DNA from: Mucilaginibacter arboris
GTDB lineage: Bacteria > Bacteroidota > Bacteroidia > Sphingobacteriales > Sphingobacteriaceae
Reading direction: 5' to 3'
DNA length: 64,000 nt
Assembly: GCF_009754915.1 (NCBI RefSeq)
Contig: NZ_WPIK01000006.1
Span: forward strand, 210,255-274,254
Part shown: piece by piece, positions 50,346 to 58,082 of the stretch
How positions within the stretch are numbered: position 1 is the first letter of the stretch
How the letters are laid out: each line of letters opens with the position of its first letter
Translations under genes and position numbers: made by a program
Notes under the pieces: generated by a model
The model's database searches: none
What the model was told of the DNA's origin: nothing
What the model saw: the letters and a program-made list of their open reading frames with translations, nothing else

Positions 50346-52145
50346 TCAAACCAGTTTATCCGGCGGCGCCGGGTTTTGTTCCGGGTCAACCAAGACCTCT
50401 ATTACAGCCGGACGAGTTGAAGCAAAAGCTTTTTTTAGTGTAGAGGCTATTTCATCAGGCTTAGTACAACGATAGCCTTCTGCCCCGCAGGCTTCTGCTA
50501 TTTTCACGAAATCAATTGGCTGCAAATCGATGCCATAAGGTTTACTCCCGATATCCAGTTGCTCGTACTGGTCCATCGAAAGGGTATTATTTTTGAAGAC
50601 TACTACCTTAACTGGTAAATTATAACGCACAGCAGTTGCCATTTCTCCCATCAGCATAGTAAAACCACCATCACCTACCATGGCAATGGATTGCCTTCCC
50701 GGATATGCGATTTGCGCAGCAATAGCATACGGGAGACCGGGAGCCATACTGGCCAGGTTACCGCATACTGCTACTTGCTGCTGAGGCCTGATCTGGATAT
50801 GACGGGCAGTAAAAACAGTATGTGCACCGGTATCGATAGAAATCATCGCATCATCAGTCAGCAAGCGGTTAACCTGGGCAACCAGAAAAGGTGGTTTTAT
50901 GGGCAGGGATTTATCTTCTTCCAACCTGGCAATTGTTTTTTTCCAGTCGGCCATACGCTGTTGGGCTAATTGTAAAAAGCTATGGTTACTGTTTTTTTTG
51001 AGCTTTGGGAGTAATGCTGTAAGCGTTGCTTTTACATCGCCGTTCAGGCCAATATCAACCGGGAAACGTAAACCAATCCGTTTTGGGTCACGATCAATTT
51101 GAATTCCCTTTGCATTTTTTGGATAATATTCAATCCAGGGCATCGTACTGCCCAAAATGAGTAAAAGGTCACATTCTGCCATCATTTGCTGGGACGGATA
51201 AGTACCTAAATGCCCGGTCCCACCAGTGGTAAAAGGAGAATCATCAGGCAATAAAGCTTTTCCTAACAAGGCTTTAGCAACCGGTGCACCCAGTTTTTCG
51301 GCCAATTGCCCTACTTCAGCACGTGCTTTTAAAGCCCCTCTTCCTGCCAAAATCATTACTTTTGAACTGGAGTTTATTAAATTTGCAGCTGTATTTAATT
51401 CATCTTCTTCTGGTGTTTCTACACGGGGCATATAGGTAGAAGAACCATGCAGGTTTGCAGCTTTTTTAGATTTTTTGTCTTCCGACAAAACCTTTTGCTG
51501 CACATCGGTAGAGATTGTTAAATGGGCAACGCCGGGTGTGGTTAATGCTGCGCGACAAGCCAGGTCAACAGCTGTCAGCGCATGCTGAGGGCCGGTAAGC
51601 ATCTGGTTAAAAACAGTAGCATCTTTCATTAGGGAAACAGTATCTACCTCCTGGGTAAAATGTGTGCCCAGCAAATCATGGTAAGTAGAACCGGTGATGG
51701 CAATAACCGGTACGTTTTCTTTTGCAGCATCATAAATGCCATTCATCAGATGAACTGCCCCCGGACCGGAAGTTGCGATACAGGCAGCAAGTTTACCGGA
51801 GTGCTTGAAATAACCACTGGCCATAAAAGCAGCAGCCTCTTCATGCCGAACGGTTATAAATCTTATTTTATCCTGCTTTTTACGTATGGATTCAATAATT
51901 GGATTAATCCCGTCGCCAATCATTCCAAATATCACTTCGACCTTCCATGCAATCAGTTTATCAATCAGAATATCCGAAGTATTATCACTGGATGAAGGCT
52001 CTATCAGATTTTCCTGATCAGCAATATGCCCGGTATTTAACGGTTGAACCAGTTTTGCAGCTAAAAACTCCGGTACCGTTGCCGCACCTGCAATCGCCAG
52101 AGATATATTCTGTACGAATTTTCTTCTTGACGTGTTTTTCATCAT
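50346..52145 (-). CDS. TPP-dependent enzyme (PoxB/acetolactate-synthase-like) with Tat-type signal
   Basis: A protein of about 599 aa in the pyruvate oxidase/acetolactate synthase superfamily. N-terminal NTSRRKFVQNISLAIAGAATVPEF is a twin-arginine signal. The Pyr domain contains GMIGDGINPIIESI and RHEEAAAFMASGYFKHSGK with the conserved glutamate. The central domain has AGRGALKARAEV. The PP domain has the TPP motif GDGGFTMLMGEMATAVRYNLPVKVVVFKNN. The product cannot be fixed between pyruvate oxidase and a related decarboxylase. It lies upstream of the Tat-tagged SDR in the same direction, suggesting a joint exported function. An AC-like copy inside (50810) encodes HTVFT on the opposite strand. 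Confidence 0.85.
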   Translation of the reverse strand: MMKNTSRRKFVQNISLAIAGAATVPEFLAAKLVQPLNTGHIADQENLIEPSSSDNTSDILIDKLIAWKVEVIFGMIGDGINPIIESIRKKQDKIRFITVRHEEAAAFMASGYFKHSGKLAACIATSGPGAVHLMNGIYDAAKENVPVIAITGSTYHDLLGTHFTQEVDTVSLMKDATVFNQMLTGPQHALTAVDLACRAALTTPGVAHLTISTDVQQKVLSEDKKSKKAANLHGSSTYMPRVETPEEDELNTAANLINSSSKVMILAGRGALKARAEVGQLAEKLGAPVAKALLGKALLPDDSPFTTGGTGHLGTYPSQQMMAECDLLLILGSTMPWIEYYPKNAKGIQIDRDPKRIGLRFPVDIGLNGDVKATLTALLPKLKKNSNHSFLQLAQQRMADWKKTIARLEEDKSLPIKPPFLVAQVNRLLTDDAMISIDTGAHTVFTARHIQIRPQQQVAVCGNLASMAPGLPYAIAAQIAYPGRQSIAMVGDGGFTMLMGEMATAVRYNLPVKVVVFKNNTLSMDQYEQLDIGSKPYGIDLQPIDFVKIAEACGAEGYRCTKPDEIASTLKKAFASTRPAVIEVLVDPEQNPAPPDKLV

Positions 52146-52181
52146 AACTATGAATGAGGTTTCAAAAAATGCTACATTCAT

Positions 52182-52633
52182 AATTTAGTATTTTGAAAAT
52201 TTGTTTTAAAAACAATCTTTTTGCTTTTAAACCACAAAAGGCCGAAACCTAAAGGCGCTTGAAAATTGCTTAGACTGGTTAAGCTGACCTGCTATCAGGA
52301 TTAATGGCGTATTTAACTGGCAGAAAATAGCTTGATATCATCCGTTTTTGATATAAGTCGGACTGATGGCCGCGAGATTAATTTTGTGCAATTGTTCCAG
52401 CAACAAATGCAGGAACTGCAATGTACACTCCTGCTGTTTGTTATCTACTAATTGGTTTTATAATTTTTATAGTCCATTCTCAAACCGGCCAGATACGCTT
52501 TTAAACCGGATCCAATCAAACCTAAAAATATGATTTCAATCATTTTTTGTACTGATAGCGGTCATGGTTGTACCGACGGATCTGTTGCAAATTTGTATCA
52601 GAAAATAAAATAACTCTATAAATAAAAAACATT
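52182..52633. other. Divergent intergenic region
   Basis: No gene recognised. A short frame near 52330-52450 (FDISRTDGREINFVQLFQQQ) has protein-like composition but no start and no known family. The region must hold the promoters of the TPP enzyme (leftward) and the membrane protein (rightward), but no clear consensus was found. Confidence 0.4.
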
Positions 52634-52639
52634 TTGATC

Positions 52640-52999
52640 ATGGCAACTTTAAAAACAACAGCACCTGCAACCTGGACAACAGCTCCTGAACACATTCCAT
52701 TTGATGCTTCTTTTATCGTAAACAAATACAATACTTTTGCCGATAGTCAAAAAAGCAACCATACCTTTTTCTTTTTACTTTCCCTGATGGTCCACGGTGT
52801 TTTCTTAGTGCCCATGATCGGTGTATTGACCTATTTTTATAACGGCGCTGCTGCCCCATTCTTTTTGGCAACCAGTTTAATTTGTTTCTTCACCAGCCTT
52901 ATTGCCAATATGGGTGGTTCTGGCATACGCACTACTGTTTTCTGCTTTGCAATTAGTGCTGTCATACATTTTGCAATGGCTGCAATTATGCTTTTTTAA
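52640..52999 (+). CDS. Hypothetical small membrane protein (119 aa)
   Basis: An N-terminal soluble part of about 40 residues (TAPATWTTAPEHIPFDASFIVNKYNTF) is followed by three hydrophobic segments, about 43-64, 70-90 and 98-117. No conserved family is recognised. ATG 52640 (MATLKTT) is preferred to 52634. An exact GA-form 12-mer (52704, minus strand) encodes DASFIV in frame. The gene is separated by 115 bp from the FixL-like kinase and could be independent. Confidence 0.65.
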   Translation: MATLKTTAPATWTTAPEHIPFDASFIVNKYNTFADSQKSNHTFFFLLSLMVHGVFLVPMIGVLTYFYNGAAAPFFLATSLICFFTSLIANMGGSGIRTTVFCFAISAVIHFAMAAIMLF

Positions 53000-53114
53000 G
53001 TAACCTTATTAATGTAGATATCAGGCGGCTTCTTACTTCAGGCCGCTTTTCTTTTATAATCAAATTTCTGATTGTTAAATCCAAAATTCTAAGTTTGCGT
53101 TTCAAATTCCTTAC

Positions 53115-54335
53115 ATGGAAAAAGCCCGACTGCTTAATGCCATTATTGAAACCGCGATAGACGGAATTATCACGATAGATGATCGAGGCAAAATAGAAAC
53201 ACTTAATCCTGCGGCGCTTCGGCTTTTTGGATATAAAAACGAGGAAGTAACAGGTAAAAATATTTCCATGCTGATGCCCGAGCCGGATAAGGGCCAGCAC
53301 GACAATTACCTCGAACGTTATCATCAAACTAAACAGAAACACATTATTGGTATTGGCCGGGAAGTGCTTGGGTTGCGGAAAGATGGCACAACTTTTCCTT
53401 TCTGGTTAGCCGTAAGTGAAGTGCAGTACGAAAACCGTAAAATTTTTACAGGCTTTATTCACGATCTATCCAAGCAAAAAGAAGCAGAAGAAAAACTAAA
53501 GGTTTATACGGAGTCCCTGGAAGGGAAAATCGAAGAACGTACACAGGATTTGGTTAAAACCGTAACCGAACTGGAACTGGCAAAAGATAGATTGAGCTTA
53601 TCCTTAGAAAAAGAAAAAGAACTGAACCAACTGAAAACAAGGTTTGTTTCGATGGCTTCGCACGAGTTTCGCACGCCGTTAAGTTCTGTTCAGCTTTCCG
53701 CGTCGCTCATCGAAAAATATGCACAACCATTAAGCAATGCCAATATTACCAAGCATGTTAATAAAATTAAAAATGCGGTTGGCAACTTAACCAATATTTT
53801 GAATGATTTTTTATCGCTGGAAAGGCTGGAAGCCGGAAAAGTGGAACTCAACAATACTTCTTTTAACATGGTAAAGTTTGCAGAAGAAATTACAGAAGAA
53901 ATGCAGCTGATAGCCAAGCAAAACCAGAATATTATTTACCAGCATACCGGGGCAGAAAGTGAAATTACGTCAGACCAAAACCTGCTTAAAAACTGTATCA
54001 TCAACTTAATTGCAAATGCCATTAAATACTCAGGAGAAAATACGCTGATTGAATTTAACACTGAAATTAGTAATGGCGGGTACCATATTACGATAAAAGA
54101 TAATGGCATCGGCATTCCGGAAACAGATCAGAAATATTTGTTCCAGCCGTTTTTCCGGGCGCATAATACAGGAAATATTTCAGGTACTGGCTTGGGCTTG
54201 AACATTGTACAGCGCTATGTTGGGTTAATGAACGGAAAAATTGATTTTGAAAGTACGCAAAATAAAGGGACACAATTTACGCTCTCATTTTTAGGTGATA
54301 AAAACAGTATGCCCGCAATATCTCCATCTTCTTAA
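53115..54335 (+). CDS. FixL-like PAS sensor histidine kinase (candidate heme oxygen sensor)
   Basis: A soluble 406-aa kinase. The PAS domain (residues 1-120) shows the FixL heme pattern MPEPDKGQHDNYLERY then HIIGIGREVLGLRKDGTTFPFWL. H62, R68 and R82 have exactly the spacing of Bradyrhizobium FixL H200, R206 and R220 (0, +6, +20), the heme ligand and the two signalling arginines. A coiled coil follows (125-175). The HisKA box is MASHEFRTPLSSVQLSA near residue 180, and the ATPase end has DNGIGIPETDQKYLFQPFFRA and GTGLGLNIVQRYVG. The next gene, 17 bp away, is its evident partner. Heme binding is inferred, not shown. Confidence 0.88.
   Translation: MEKARLLNAIIETAIDGIITIDDRGKIETLNPAALRLFGYKNEEVTGKNISMLMPEPDKGQHDNYLERYHQTKQKHIIGIGREVLGLRKDGTTFPFWLAVSEVQYENRKIFTGFIHDLSKQKEAEEKLKVYTESLEGKIEERTQDLVKTVTELELAKDRLSLSLEKEKELNQLKTRFVSMASHEFRTPLSSVQLSASLIEKYAQPLSNANITKHVNKIKNAVGNLTNILNDFLSLERLEAGKVELNNTSFNMVKFAEEITEEMQLIAKQNQNIIYQHTGAESEITSDQNLLKNCIINLIANAIKYSGENTLIEFNTEISNGGYHITIKDNGIGIPETDQKYLFQPFFRAHNTGNISGTGLGLNIVQRYVGLMNGKIDFESTQNKGTQFTLSFLGDKNSMPAISPSS
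54299..54310 (+). repeat. Dispersed 12-mer, AC form (T variant)
   Basis: TAAAAACAGTAT preceded by TTTTTAGGTGA, in the last codons of the kinase, 43 bp before the start of the regulator gene and in its direction. Confidence 0.65.
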
Positions 54336-54352
54336 AACATAAATCAACGCTG

Positions 54353-55408
54353 ATGAAAAAAATAAGTATTCTGTTAATTGAAGATAATGAAGACATCAGG
54401 GAAAGCACAGCCGAAATTTTAGAGCTGGCAGATTATGAAGTTTTAACAGCGGATAACGGAAAAACAGGCGTAGAGCTTGCACAACAACATCTGCCGGATT
54501 TGATTTTGTGCGATATCATGATGCCGGAACTGGATGGTTACGGCGTTTTGTTTATGCTAAACAAGAACCCGGAAACTTCGGCTGTTCCGTTTATTTTTCT
54601 GACGGCAAAAGCTGAAAGGCCGGATATGCGAAAAGGTATGGAAATGGGCGCAGATGATTACCTGACCAAACCTTTTGACGATGTAGAACTGATGAACGCC
54701 ATTGAAAGCCGCTTGAAAAAGAAGGAAAAACAACAGGCTTTTTACAGCAAAGCATTAGAAAATTTAAGTAATTTAGTTAACCATTCTAACGGTTTAGCAG
54801 AACTGAAAAAGCTGATAGCCGAACGTAAAATCCGCCAGGTAAAAAAGAAACAGGTGATTTATTATAATGGCGATGCTGTTTCCGGAATTTACTTAGTGCT
54901 ATCTGGCAAAATAAAAACATTTGTAATAAGCGAAGACGGCCGGGAATTATTAACAGCAATTTACTGCGCGGATGAATATTTTGGTATCCATGCGTTGCTG
55001 TTAAATAGCACAAACTACGAAACTGCAGAAGCTTTGGAAGATAGTACACTTTGCCTGCTGCCCAAAAATCTGGCAGAAGAATTGTTGAACAAATATCCCG
55101 ATGTCGGCCGTCAGTTCATCAAAATACTTTCCAATAACCTGCGCGAAAAAGAAGAACAATTACTCCAACTGGCTTATCACTCGGTACGAAAAAGAATGGC
55201 TGAAGTATTGCTTCGTTTATCGGCAAAAAATCTTTCTTCTGCTATCAACTTAAAAGCATCCCGCGAAGATTTGGCTGCGATGGCAGGCATGGCATCAGAA
55301 ACAGTAAGCCGCACGTTAAGTGATTTTAAAGACGAAGGTTTGATCGATAAAAAAGGCAGTCAGATTATGATCCTGAACTTAAACAAGCTTCAGAACATGA
55401 AAAACTGA
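54353..55408 (+). CDS. Receiver - cNMP-binding - Crp HTH fusion regulator (FixJ/FixK-like)
   Basis: A 351-aa transcription factor combining two regulators in one chain. Residues 1-122 are a receiver with D54 as phosphoacceptor in LILCDIMMPELDG and K105 in LTKPFDD. Residues about 150-260 are a cyclic-nucleotide-binding-like domain (KQVIYYNGDAVSGIYLVLSGKIKTF, ADEYFGIHALL). Residues about 270-345 hold a Crp HTH (LKASREDLAAMAGMASETVSRTLSDFKDEGLI). In rhizobia FixL signals to FixJ, which activates FixK, a Crp-family factor; here both steps are in one protein. It likely controls genes such as the adjacent D-lactate dehydrogenase in response to low oxygen; this is inference from context. Confidence 0.9.
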   Translation: MKKISILLIEDNEDIRESTAEILELADYEVLTADNGKTGVELAQQHLPDLILCDIMMPELDGYGVLFMLNKNPETSAVPFIFLTAKAERPDMRKGMEMGADDYLTKPFDDVELMNAIESRLKKKEKQQAFYSKALENLSNLVNHSNGLAELKKLIAERKIRQVKKKQVIYYNGDAVSGIYLVLSGKIKTFVISEDGRELLTAIYCADEYFGIHALLLNSTNYETAEALEDSTLCLLPKNLAEELLNKYPDVGRQFIKILSNNLREKEEQLLQLAYHSVRKRMAEVLLRLSAKNLSSAINLKASREDLAAMAGMASETVSRTLSDFKDEGLIDKKGSQIMILNLNKLQNMKN

Positions 55409-55490
55409 CGAAGGTCATTTCTGCTTTTGATTTCGCTTATGTAAAGCCAGAATGCTTTCAGATAACTTTGGATTAATTAATCCGGAGCAG

Positions 55491-56468
55491 ATGAAAGCAG
55501 TAGCATATAGTATCCGTTCTTTCGAGAAAGAACCCTTGGCGTTGGCCAACCAAAAAAAGCACGATCTCACCTTAATTTCGAACACGCTAAACCTGCAAAC
55601 AGCCTTTTATGCCGAAGGGAAAGATGCCGTACTGGTTTTTACCAATGATGATGTTTCTGCACCGGTAATAGAAAAACTGGCTGGTTTTGGCGTGAAATAT
55701 ATCGTAACACGTTCTACCGGGACAGACCAGATCGATTTAAATGCTGCTGCAAGTTTTGGTATTAAAGTAGCCAATATTCCTTCTTATTCGCCTTTTGCCA
55801 TTGCAGAACAAAGCGTAGCGTTAGCCATGGCGCTCAACAGGAAGCTGGTAGAAACGGTTAACCAAAGCAGGAATTTCGATTTCAGGATTGACCAGCACAT
55901 CGGTTTTAACTTTTACGGGAAAACAGTCGGCATTATAGGTTTAGGCACAATAGGACGGGCGACAGCGGCAATTTATAACGGCCTTGGGTGTACTGTTTTA
56001 GGCTTTGATGTTGCAAATCAAGCCTTGACTGGAATTGAGCAAGTTAACTTGGAAGCACTCTTTAAACATTCTGATGTTATTTCCCTGCACCTGCCGCTTA
56101 CTCCGCAAACAAAATATTTGGTCAATAAAGAAACCATCGCTTTGATGAAAAAAGGTGTTATGCTGATTAATACGGCAAGAGGCGCGCTAATCAATACAAC
56201 CGATGTTCTTGGGGCCTTAAAAAACGGCTATATCGGTTATTTAGGGATAGATGTTTTTGAGGATGAAAAAGGAATCTTCTTTGAAGATCATCATGCTGAT
56301 AGCAACAGAAACCCGCTTTTGGAAGAATTAATGACTTTATCAAACGTAATGATTACACCACACCAGGGATTTCTAACACAGGAAGCCTTGCAGGAAATCG
56401 CTATAAAAACCATCGCTCATTTAAACATCTGGCAGCAAAAAAAATGTTTAGGCATGCTGGCAATCTAA
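55491..56468 (+). CDS. ldhA: D-lactate dehydrogenase (D-2-hydroxyacid dehydrogenase family)
   Basis: NADH-dependent cytoplasmic enzyme reducing pyruvate to D-lactate in fermentation. NAD site GIIGLGTIGRATAAIY near residue 140. Catalytic Arg is in INTARGALINT, Glu in DVFEDEKGIFFEDHH and His in TPHQGFLTQEAL. The segment GYLGIDVFEDEKGIFFEDHH is characteristic of LdhA rather than other hydroxyacid dehydrogenases. ATG 55491 (MKAVAYSIRSFEKEP) is preferred to 55452 because it gives the usual N-terminus. Located 82 bp after the FixJ/FixK-like regulator, in the same direction, and ended by transposon-like element C. Confidence 0.9.
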   Translation: MKAVAYSIRSFEKEPLALANQKKHDLTLISNTLNLQTAFYAEGKDAVLVFTNDDVSAPVIEKLAGFGVKYIVTRSTGTDQIDLNAAASFGIKVANIPSYSPFAIAEQSVALAMALNRKLVETVNQSRNFDFRIDQHIGFNFYGKTVGIIGLGTIGRATAAIYNGLGCTVLGFDVANQALTGIEQVNLEALFKHSDVISLHLPLTPQTKYLVNKETIALMKKGVMLINTARGALINTTDVLGALKNGYIGYLGIDVFEDEKGIFFEDHHADSNRNPLLEELMTLSNVMITPHQGFLTQEALQEIAIKTIAHLNIWQQKKCLGMLAI

Positions 56469-56479
56469 GTTTCAATACT

Positions 56480-56760
56480 GAAGTTGTTTAAACTTTTTTT
56501 CTGGCCCTCTTTTTTTGGGCCGATGCTTCTTTTATCGCCTAAAAATGTTGGTCGTTAGGTTTTGTTTTTGGGGCCGATGCTTCTTTTATCGCCTAAAAAT
56601 GTAACCATTCACTAAAGACCTATAAGGTTTTCAAAACCTTATAGGTCTTTAGTGATTAAATGTAAACACCAATTTTATCCGGTAAAAGAAGCATGGGCAC
56701 CAAACCTCGGCATGCCGAAGGATCAAATTGAAATTGGTACCAAAAAGTTTAAACAACCTC
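56480..56760. mobile_element. Non-autonomous transposon-like element C (281 bp)
   Basis: Terminal inverted repeats GAAGTTGTTTAAACTTTTT at the left and its inverse with one mismatch at the right. ACT direct repeats flank it (56477-56479, 56761-56763). GA copies at 56523 and 56577 (minus) and 56683 (plus). It is the inverse of element B plus an internal duplication of about 54 bp around the two minus-strand GA copies. Confidence 0.8.
56609..56655. repeat. 47-bp palindrome inside element C
   Basis: Two perfect 23-nt arms around a central C, the same palindrome as at 20653-20701 in the opposite orientation. Confidence 0.85.
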
Positions 56761-57001
56761 ACTGTTATCAGCCTATTGTTAAAAGGAACCTGTTAATTAG
56801 TTGTTAGAGATACAACAGATAACCTTAAATAAAAAAGCCCGAAAGCTTAGAACATCAGATCGTCATCCGCAAAACTGTAATAACTTTCTGCTGTAAGTAT
56901 AATGTATATCAGACTTATAAAACATGCGAATAGTAATGAGTTGTGCGAAAGCTTACCGCCGACAGAAGCAAAACACGGATTCCTTTTAATGTCCTTTATC
57001 T

Positions 57002-58033
57002 TTAGGTAGGTATATCGCTACCTGTCCCTTTATCGTTAGCTAACAAAATCGCTTTGATGCGGCCGATATGGACTTCGGATAGTTTTGCCCTTTCCAGGGA
57101 TGACTGTAAAGCTGCACCTTTTTGTCCTTTAGCCATTGTGGTGAGCAGGTTTTTTCTTTCCTCAAACATCCGGAGTGCTGTCCACATCGTTTCTTCCATC
57201 TTTTTGGTCTGCTCGGCAAGCAGGGTTGCAGATGTATAGGCGTGGCCAACATGGCAACGGAACCTGAGCGCAGGGCCTTCGTCCACCTGCCATAGTACGC
57301 CACCACAACCGGGACAATTGAAAGGGACCTGGTTGCCTAAGGCGTTGACAGAAGTTAGGTCACTCAGTACGCGCGCTGCAATTTTAGCTTCGATTAAAAT
57401 ATCTTCGGGAACTGGCCCGCTTGCTTCCGGTGCCATTGCAACAAGCTGTTCAAGCAGACTGCCCATTTCAGACAAAGGGACAACGTAATCCGGTTCTAAC
57501 TGGTTTAAAGCATTTCTCGGCATATCTGGGTACTCAGCATCTTTCGGATCCTGAATAATACAAATTCCTCCGCACCTTTTGATGACTTTTAGGCCGGCCG
57601 TCCCATCATCCAGGTAACCGGTCAGTAATATTCCAATAAGCTTACTGCCGAAAGCTACGGCAGCAGAGCGGAACAAAGGATCTATAGCAGGACGTGAGCG
57701 GTTTTCATGTGCCCCTTTTGTTACCAATATTTTCCCTTCCTGATCGATCATCAGGTGGTGGTCAGACGGGGCCAGGTATAAATGCCCCGGCGCAAGTTCC
57801 ATTCCGTTTTCAGCATGCACGCAAAATAATTTGCCAGACTTATTTAACCCATCTAAAAGCACATTTCCTACTGCATCAGCAGAGATATGCTGAACTACCA
57901 ATATCGGAGCGGGAAAGTCCTGCTGTAACTGGCTAATTAGTGTTGTCAGTGCATGAAGGCCTCCGGCAGATGTTCCGATGACGACAATTTTTGATATCTG
58001 CCCCGGCTTTTTTATAACTTGTGGTCTTTTCAT
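57002..58033 (-). CDS. CheB-type protein-glutamate methylesterase without receiver
   Basis: A 343-aa protein with a CheB methylesterase domain at residues about 15-190. The triad is S22 in IGTSAGGLHAL, H49 in VVQHIS and D143 in LLTGYLDDGTAGL. No receiver domain precedes it. The C-terminal 110 residues hold a zinc-ribbon-like motif (CPGCGGVLWQVDEGPALRFRCHVGHAYT) and a helical tail (KKMEETMWTALRMFEERKNLL) as in many non-chemotaxis CheB proteins. It lies 49 bp downstream of the giant CheB-CheR kinase, in the same direction. Since no chemoreceptor genes are visible, its target is unknown. Confidence 0.88.
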   Translation of the reverse strand: MKRPQVIKKPGQISKIVVIGTSAGGLHALTTLISQLQQDFPAPILVVQHISADAVGNVLLDGLNKSGKLFCVHAENGMELAPGHLYLAPSDHHLMIDQEGKILVTKGAHENRSRPAIDPLFRSAAVAFGSKLIGILLTGYLDDGTAGLKVIKRCGGICIIQDPKDAEYPDMPRNALNQLEPDYVVPLSEMGSLLEQLVAMAPEASGPVPEDILIEAKIAARVLSDLTSVNALGNQVPFNCPGCGGVLWQVDEGPALRFRCHVGHAYTSATLLAEQTKKMEETMWTALRMFEERKNLLTTMAKGQKGAALQSSLERAKLSEVHIGRIKAILLANDKGTGSDIPT

Positions 58034-58082
58034 TCTAAAAAACTATTTAGTATTTTAAATTAGCGGCTCGCACTTCCTTGTC

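Noticed and set aside
3433..56694. 12-mer as a strand-biased replication signal (KOPS-like)
   Set aside because: Both orientations are common on both strands (about 28 plus and 23 minus), and direction follows the genes instead of the replicore.
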